Notes under the pieces: model-generated
What the model saw: the letters and a program-made list of their open reading frames with translations, nothing else
Database searches by the model: none
What the model was told of the DNA's origin: nothing
NCBI RefSeq assembly: GCF_004210375.1
Contig: NC_134825.1
Coordinates: 71,601,558 to 71,665,557, forward strand
Direction: 5' to 3'
Source of the DNA: Tachypleus tridentatus
Lineage: Eukaryota; Arthropoda; Merostomata; Xiphosura; Limulidae
DNA: 64,000 nucleotides
Program-made: the position numbers and the translations under genes
Part shown: positions 58,259 through 64,000 of the stretch, piece after piece
Layout of the letters: each line of letters starts with the position of its first letter
Numbering within the stretch: the first letter of the stretch is position 1

Positions 58259-59494
58259 GTGAGTAACTAACGTATTACAAACTTGTTTTTTTTTTAAATA
58301 CACCCCAGCATATTACTTCTTCTTTTGTTTCTAATTAGTTGTTGCAAGAGTTCTGGAACCTGAAAAAAAAAAAAAAAGGTTATCAAAGGTCATTGTTATA
58401 AAGGTATGAGAATATATGTTTCCAGGGGTAGTCTATCACGTGAGCAATAAATATTTATTTCTGATATTTTAATTCTCCATCCTGTGGAATACGTTTTGCT
58501 AAGAATTCTGTTTACAGAGATTAATAAGAACTCCATTGAGGTTTATAGATTCCCAATTCACGCCAAAGACTATCCGAAGTCATGAATCTGTTATATGTAC
58601 CGAGAGAGTCATGAGACAGTTTCAGAGACTGTTGCTAAACTTTACAAGTTTAAGTCTTCGTGGGAGATACGTAGCATTTATATCAGCAAATGAATATTTT
58701 CGACATTTATCACGTGTGAAAATATGTATCATCAGGTTTAATCTTATATGCCATGTGGAAAGTTTGTGTGCTTACAGTAATATTATATACAGAGATTATA
58801 TACTTAGGCCTATAGTTGCTTGGTCATGTTTCTGTGTCATGTCCTCCTGGAATGAAATCGTACTCGTCCCCAGGAGTGAAGAAAACTTGTACAACTATAA
58901 GTTGGGATTTAACTGCCTCGAATATGTGTTATGGAAATGATCATTGATGTAGATAAGCTAAGTATTATGGGATACTGCACTAGAACCTTGATTTGACTTG
59001 AAAGTGCATGACATTTTCATTATTCTTTATCTCGTTTCTGTTCTGTGGATTTTATGTTTCCTAACCTGCTCTCTTGCCCCAACAACCAGTTAGAGCTCAG
59101 TTGTAAACTGGAAACCAGATACTGGCGGTTATTAGTGTACCTGGATGCCAAAGATTAAGATTTAATTAAAGATTAAAAGCTAATTTTAACACTGTAATAA
59201 AATTGTTTTTATTGCATGGGTTATTTTGAACGTATTCTTCTATATTTTTCGTTCTTTCATACTATAAAGTTTCTAAAACATGATTGATATGAAAAGGTAC
59301 TTCCTAAGACCATTTATAACTTGCAGTTAAGTGAATTTTGCTCTTTCTATCAGTATTTGAAGGATCTGTGTTCGCATTCTCGATCTGTCCTCAAGGCGAT
59401 AGGTTGATAAATAGCCAAGAAAACCCCAGCCAGCTGTATGCAATATGTACTCGCAGACTAACTAAAATGGCCTCTAATGGAATTCATAAGACTC
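58259..59494. other. Unassigned sequence with a 134-codon ORF
   Basis: The longest unexplained ORF, 58536-58940 (+), has no recognisable domain, is rich in hydrophobic and cysteine residues, and lacks a clear start context. I treat it as a chance ORF, although its position 280 bp after a candidate exon deserves a check. Confidence 0.2.
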
Positions 59495-59506
59495 ACTAAC
59501 TAGCTT

Positions 59507-59784
59507 GGCCCGGCATGGCCAAGCGTGTTAAGGCGTGCGACTCGTAATCTGAGGGTCGCGGGTTCGCATCCCGGTCGCGCCAAACATGCTCGCCCTTTCA
59601 GCCGTGGGGGCGTTATAATGTAACGGTAAATCCCATTATTCGTTGGTAAAAGAGTAGCCCAAGAGTTGGCGGTGGGTGGTGATGACTAGCTGCCTTTCCT
59701 CTAGTTTTACACTGCTAAATTAGGGACAGCTAGCACAGATAGCCCTCGAGTAGCTTTGTGCGAAATTCCAAAACAAACAAACTA
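59507..59784 (+). mobile_element. SINE-A copy, GTTCGCATCC subfamily, 12-bp TSD
   Basis: ACTAACTAGCTT flanks it (59495-59506 and 59785-59796). GGCCCGGCATGGCCAAGC, GGCGTGCGACTCGTAATC, B box GGTTCGCATCCCGG, tail GAGTAGCTTTGTGCGAAATTC. One of the least diverged copies in the window. Confidence 0.96.
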
Positions 59785-59984
59785 ACTAACTAGCTTTGAA
59801 TGATTATAAATACAATGTTTATTAAGATATATCTAAGTTTTATGATCTAGGTTTTAGAAGACAAGTGTAGAATCTTTTGCGGTATCACAGGTGTTCGAAC
59901 TGGTGACTGTTCTGATCTAGGCACTGCTGATAATGTGGACAGGTGGAATTGCAAACTTCACAAATCATTTAATTTGGTATTTGG

Positions 59985-61033
59985 GTTTATTCTTTTTCAA
60001 TTGTTGCTCTCAGCTCATTGATTATTGCAGGTTTTTTGCTATAAACCTTATCTTTGACGTATTCCCATAAAAAAGTCCAGAGGTGTGAGGTCTGGTTAAC
60101 GTGGGGGAAATTCAGTGCTACCTTTTCGTCTAATCCATCTGTTCAGCAAATTTTCGTCAAGATAGGCCCTCACATTACAATGGTAGTTGGGAGGTGCTCC
60201 ATCTTGCTAGAAATAAAACTTCTTATCTCCAAATTGCTCTCGAATGCGTCGCACGACAGATTATTGCAGCGACGTGAGATAAACGAGACCATTGATTGTG
60301 TTTTCGAAAAAGAATGGTCCATCACTCACAACGCTGATAATCCACACCACATTATAACTCCTGGTAAGTTTACGTGGTGTTCAACCGTAACATGCAGGTT
60401 CTGAAGTGCCCAGTAAGTGCAACTGTGGCGATTAACTGAGCCATTTAACTTAAATGTGATCTCTTTGCTCCAGACAATTTTGTTTGGAAACTGTGCATCC
60501 TCTGCAGACTTTACCAAGTACCACTCACAAAATTCAACTCTCCGGTTAGGATCATCTTCATTGAGGGCGTGGACTAATGCCGGAATAAAACTTTTCCAAT
60601 GAACGCGCTTCAACATACGAAGGAAGTTCGATTGTGGGATTCCTGTCCCACGGTGTTTGCCGAACAAATTTTATTGAAGATCGGTGAAGACTTTCCAACA
60701 GCTCTGCTTGTCGTGTAGGACTAGTGGACGACCGCGGTCTTCCAGAACGCCCTTTATAGACGTCTTGAACAGTTTCCTTTGTTTCAAACTTATCTCTGAT
60801 ACGAGTAATGGTGAGTCACGTTGATGGATCTGTTTGAAACTCCCTTATAAACCGTCTTTACACTTCAGCTACGTTCTTGCACTTTCAGTAATACTTTAAG
60901 TTAAATTTCCTTTCCTTGAAGCTTAGTTTTGCTTCTGTCATTACTTCAAATCAGTTGCATCTCTAAAAAAAAAAGTTTGAGTGAGTTAATAATGATTCAG
61001 AATGTTTATACATTTTTTGGGACACCCTGCATG
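59985..61033 (-). mobile_element. mariner-type transposon, one terminal repeat seen
   Basis: The transposase start is preceded, on the - strand, by GGGTGTCCCAAAAAATGTAT ending near 61030, which looks like a mariner-type terminal inverted repeat. No matching repeat is visible after the stop near 59985, so the 3' end is lost or too diverged. Confidence 0.75.
59987..60941 (-). pseudogene. mariner/Tc1-superfamily transposase pseudogene, DD41D-like spacing
   Basis: A cut-and-paste transposase read from ATG at 60941 (MTEAKLSFKERKFNLK) to a stop at 59989, about full length (about 318 codons) but with stops and at least two frameshifts. In order: N-terminal DNA-binding region with GRSGRPRSST near 60740; [17 protein letters not shown] near 60560; [13 protein letters not shown] near 60470; [40 protein letters not shown] near 60200; PDLTPLDFF near 60080. 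The first catalytic D, normally in VWSDE, is K here. Between the D of QDG and the D of LDFF I count 41 positions, one of them a stop codon. The GRSGRPR to nuclease stretch is abbreviated. Confidence 0.88.
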
Positions 61034-63239
61034 TATTCACTGTGCTATAGAAGTTTTGCGAATTATGCATTCACTAGTGCTTTAGAGAAGCACTTGTAGT
61101 AGAGGGTTTATGCAATCACCTTTAAAACTGTAAAATGCAGCTCGTATCTACATCACATCTGGGTAACCTTTTCTGAAACAAACCTCGAGCCGTGACCTGA
61201 TAAGTCGTCACATTTAGCCATACATTACTTACTGAACTTCTGGCCTGTCGAGGGTTCGTTTGGTTTGTAATTTTCATTTCCGAATTTTCCAGTAAAAACA
61301 CCATGATTCTTTGCCTTTCATTGGTTTTCTTTGTGATCAGTGAAACAGTATGATAAAAGGATTATTATTGAAATGGATCGTGACTTCCTGTAAGAATATG
61401 GGGACCACCTCCTAACGCTGTCAATATTGGGAATGGGAAAAATGATTCTCAACCCCCCAGTATTGATAATCAATCTGGACCTAGTTAGGCTGAACTACCA
61501 AACCCATAAGCTATAGTATCAGGAAAAGGTGCCAAGAATGCCGAAACAATCAATATAATCTCTCACAACCACTGAAACGACTCTAAGAACCAACTCGAAG
61601 AGTATCATTCAAAATAGACAAAAATGACACCTGTTTCCAACCGAAGAATACCTGGTCCTTGCTGTATGCCAACACGATGTGTACTGTTACTTCAAGGAAG
61701 TTCATGAAAAGGCAGACCCAAAGAAATCTTCCATAATACTTCTCCAATCCTAATAAGCACGTTAACAAAAGATGTAAGGGAGTCCTACCGTCAACCATTC
61801 TGAACAGAACTACCACATACATTGAAACCAAACAACAGACCCTAAAAGACGTTCTTTTTCAATTGTCTCACTCAAATGTATAGTTAGTGAACTCGGTGAA
61901 GCCATAATTACAAATAATGGTAATGCTATACAATTGTAGTTGTCATACATCTTGACAATAACCTTGCAGTGTAGCTTCTAAAGCTAACGGTTTTTAGAAA
62001 TATTGCCATGTACGTCCAGAGCACACCACTCTGCCCTTCAAGATATCTACAATACACCTAGAGTATGAGGCGATGATTTTTCCACTGCTCATTTCAACAG
62101 TCTGATCACACAAGAATCCACACGAGATGCATTGGCTAGTTCAATGGCATTTTCTTCGTATAGAACAGCATCAATACCCGTTTCATTCCCCCAGCTGCTT
62201 GAGATATCTGACTGTTCGAGGGAAGATGCGAGTGGAACCTTATCTAGGTTGGACTCCTTTTCGGATGTAGCTTATTCTTGTTTATCTTGTGCACTGGTTT
62301 TGGAACACGTGGACGGTTTTTACCACTAACATTTGCATTTATGGATTCTAACCTGTGACAAGACATCGTGTGTTGCTTACTGCGACTGGGATATAGCTTG
62401 TTACAGATCTCTTTTTGAAAGTCTCTGGCGCTTCAAGTTGATCCATATTCATTTATTTTCCAGGACCGTGAAATAAAAAAAGATACTCTTGTTTTTAATT
62501 TCTAAATTCTAGATCTGATTACAACTTTGTGATCTGAGTCTATGAATATCTTGCATCGGAAATTGCTGTTACCTACCATTCAAAAAACAAAAGATAAATT
62601 CGATGGCTTCACGCTACCTTTGAAAAGACAAATAATACTGGTGTGTAGTTCTGATACATGATATTCCACCATCACTTTATATCGGCTGTGACTGTTACGT
62701 TACTTGCTGATTTGCATATTCAAAATCGTTTTCATATAACGTACTCAACCCTATACAATCTTTATATGAATTATACGTTTTCAATTTCACATTCAGTTTT
62801 TCAATTTAGTTTAACTATTATGTTTTCTAGGTGTAATTAATTTAACACTATGATTTCCTGTATTTAAAGCGTTAATATAAAGAATGCCTGAATTTTGCCT
62901 GCTTTATCTATTTTAATTTGGTTATAATTTTCTTTTGCAAATTTACTTATTTTTCTGTCCAGTTCTGTTTATTTGATGTTGATTATGTTCATGTCCCTGT
63001 TATGTGTTTTAATTTACTCTTTTGTGATTTCGTTTAGTGTTTATAATTCACATAGGTATTTCTCGATTGTGTTTATTTCGATTTTTTTCAGCTCATGTCA
63101 TTTTGTTTAATTCAGTTGTGTTTAAATACGTACTTAGTGTTTGTTTAATTTATTATATGATTTAGTTTTATTCTGTGTTTAGTGTGATTTTGTTTTTCTT
63201 TTGTTTGCTTTATAACCTTATCTGTTGTGTATTTATTTG
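61034..63239. other. Unassigned sequence, part less AT-rich
   Basis: 61380-62330 is noticeably less AT-rich than its surroundings, with ORFs on both strands (an 82-codon one on - at 61583-61831 and a 65-codon one on + at 62132-62329), but no motif I can name. It could be an old transposon or exon-bearing DNA. 62900-63230 is T-rich and low in complexity. Confidence 0.3.
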
Positions 63240-63327
63240 TTTGTAATTAAGTACAAAACTACACAATCAAAACCCGGATTCTAGCATTGTAACTTTGCAA
63301 ATATACCGCTGTGTCACTGGGAGGGTG
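63240..63327 (-). mobile_element. SINE-B copy with internal deletion
   Basis: AATTAAGTACAAAACTACACAATC joins directly to AAAACCCGGATTCTAGC; the CTGTGCTCTGCCCACC segment is missing. Head GCAAATATACCGCTGTGTCAC. Confidence 0.85.
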
Positions 63328-63454
63328 GTTGTTCTGTATTTAATATCGCTTGATTTGTTTCATTTCAGTTTAGTTTCACTGAAACTTGTTTTTAATTATT
63401 TAGATTTTAAGTTCTAATTTTTGTTTTCATTTATTTTACTTCATTTGTGAATAA

Positions 63455-63737
63455 CCCTCGGTGGACTCAGCAGATTCGCACCAAACATGCTTGCCCTTTA
63501 AGCCGTGGAGGCGTTATAATGTGACGGTCAATCCCACTATTCGTTGGTAAAAGAGTAGCCCAAGAGTTGGCGGTGAGTGGTGATGGCTAGCCGCCTTCCC
63601 TCTAGTCTTACACTGCTAAATTAGGGACGGCTAGCGCAGATAGCCCTCTTGTAACTTTGCACGAAATTCAAAACATACAAACAAACACAGAAGATAACCT
63701 GATGCGGCTTTGCTATAAGAAAAACACACACACACGT
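63455..63737 (+). mobile_element. SINE-C copy split by a SINE-A, 12-bp TSD
   Basis: The perfect duplication ATTTGTGAATAA (63443-63454 and 63738-63749) brackets a 5'-truncated SINE-C whose parts are 63455-63474 (CCCTCGGTGGACTCAGCAG) and about 63687-63737 (AGAAGATAACCTGATGCGGC, GCTATAAGAAAAACACAC). A SINE-A lies between them. Confidence 0.9.
63475..63686 (+). mobile_element. SINE-A copy, 5'-truncated, inside SINE-C
   Basis: Begins at TTCGCACCAAACATGC, after the B box, and runs through a complete body and tail (TAACTTTGCACGAAATTC, CATACAAACAAACA). CAGCAGAT before and CAGAAGATA after look like an imperfect target-site duplication. Confidence 0.92.
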
Positions 63738-63749
63738 ATTTGTGAATAA

Positions 63750-64000
63750 TTGTTAGAATTTATGTTGTAAAGTTCCTTTTCCTTGTATAAGTGTCGTAGT
63801 ATCGTGAGTGTAGTAGAAGGAGAGAATTATCAGAACTTATCACGTTGGTAGAAATTCCACTTAAATTCTTATCCACTAAAATACGGACTACAGATCACTC
63901 AAACAAGCTAGCAGTCTTATACGTTTTCAAGTATATAAATCCAGAAATAAATGGTATAATCGATACAACAGCTTGAAATAAAACAAACTTCTTCGGATGA
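63750..64000. other. Unassigned AT-rich sequence at window end
   Basis: Nothing recognised. Confidence 0.2.

Noticed and set aside
58536..58940. 134-codon + strand ORF
   Set aside because: No domain, weak start context, composition like nearby non-coding DNA; kept only as a note next to the candidate exon.
59507..59584. Functional tRNA gene at the SINE-A head
   Set aside because: The anticodon-like CTCGTAA loop and the A and B boxes are there, but the acceptor ends do not pair and the head continues into the SINE body with a target-site duplication outside.

Overview
This is an AT-rich animal nuclear sequence with no intact protein-coding gene that I can support. Every coding region I can identify by homology is a decayed transposable element. 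The organism is most likely an arthropod, and my best guess is a horseshoe crab (Xiphosura). That guess rests on memory of the main tRNA-headed SINE family, whose body contains the phrases CTAGTCTTACACTGCTAA and GTAGCTTTGCGCGAAATTC. I could not search a database, so treat the taxon as inference.

Repeats. At least three tRNA-derived SINE families fill the window. SINE-A (about 270 bp, about 30 copies or fragments) has a tRNA-like head with a CTCGTAA anticodon-like loop, a conserved body and a (CAAA)n tail. SINE-B (about 120 bp, about 17 copies) has a head containing a GGTTTCGATACC-like B box. SINE-C (about 120 bp, 5 copies) ends in a CA-rich tail. Many copies have target-site duplications of 9-16 bp that can be read by eye, and two places show one SINE inserted in another. 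The three families share a short 3' module (AGATAGCCC..GTGTAGCTTTG).

Autonomous elements. Three Penelope-like retroelement (PLE) copies lie at about 9.4-11.7 kb, 24.2-24.9 kb and 53.6-55.2 kb. They carry reverse transcriptase and GIY-YIG endonuclease remnants, and their terminal repeats contain a candidate hammerhead ribozyme. A smaller foldback at 43.7 kb looks derived from the same termini. A mariner-type transposase pseudogene lies at about 60.0-61.0 kb, and a short helix-turn-helix transposase-like remnant at 49.3 kb.

Layout. 1-2.4 kb has no recognisable SINE and contains two AATAAA signals; it could be a 3' UTR or intergenic DNA. 2.4-9.3 kb holds SINE copies and a degenerate local repeat. 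9.4-11.7 kb is the head-to-head PLE. 11.7-37 kb is SINE-rich, with a PLE fragment and several short tandem repeats. 37.2-37.55 kb holds two minisatellites. 37.5-53.5 kb is sparser, with long stretches where I see nothing. 53.6-57.3 kb holds a PLE and two SINE-A copies. 58.0-58.3 kb is an unusually GC-rich block ending in a good splice-donor match, the best candidate for a host exon. 59.5-61.0 kb holds a SINE and the mariner element. 61.0-64 kb is unassigned sequence followed by a nested SINE pair.

The window therefore reads as intergenic or long-intron DNA shaped by Pol III-type SINEs. The most unusual points are two pairs of SINE-A copies that also share unique upstream sequence, the inverted PLE composite, and the ribozyme-like PLE termini.
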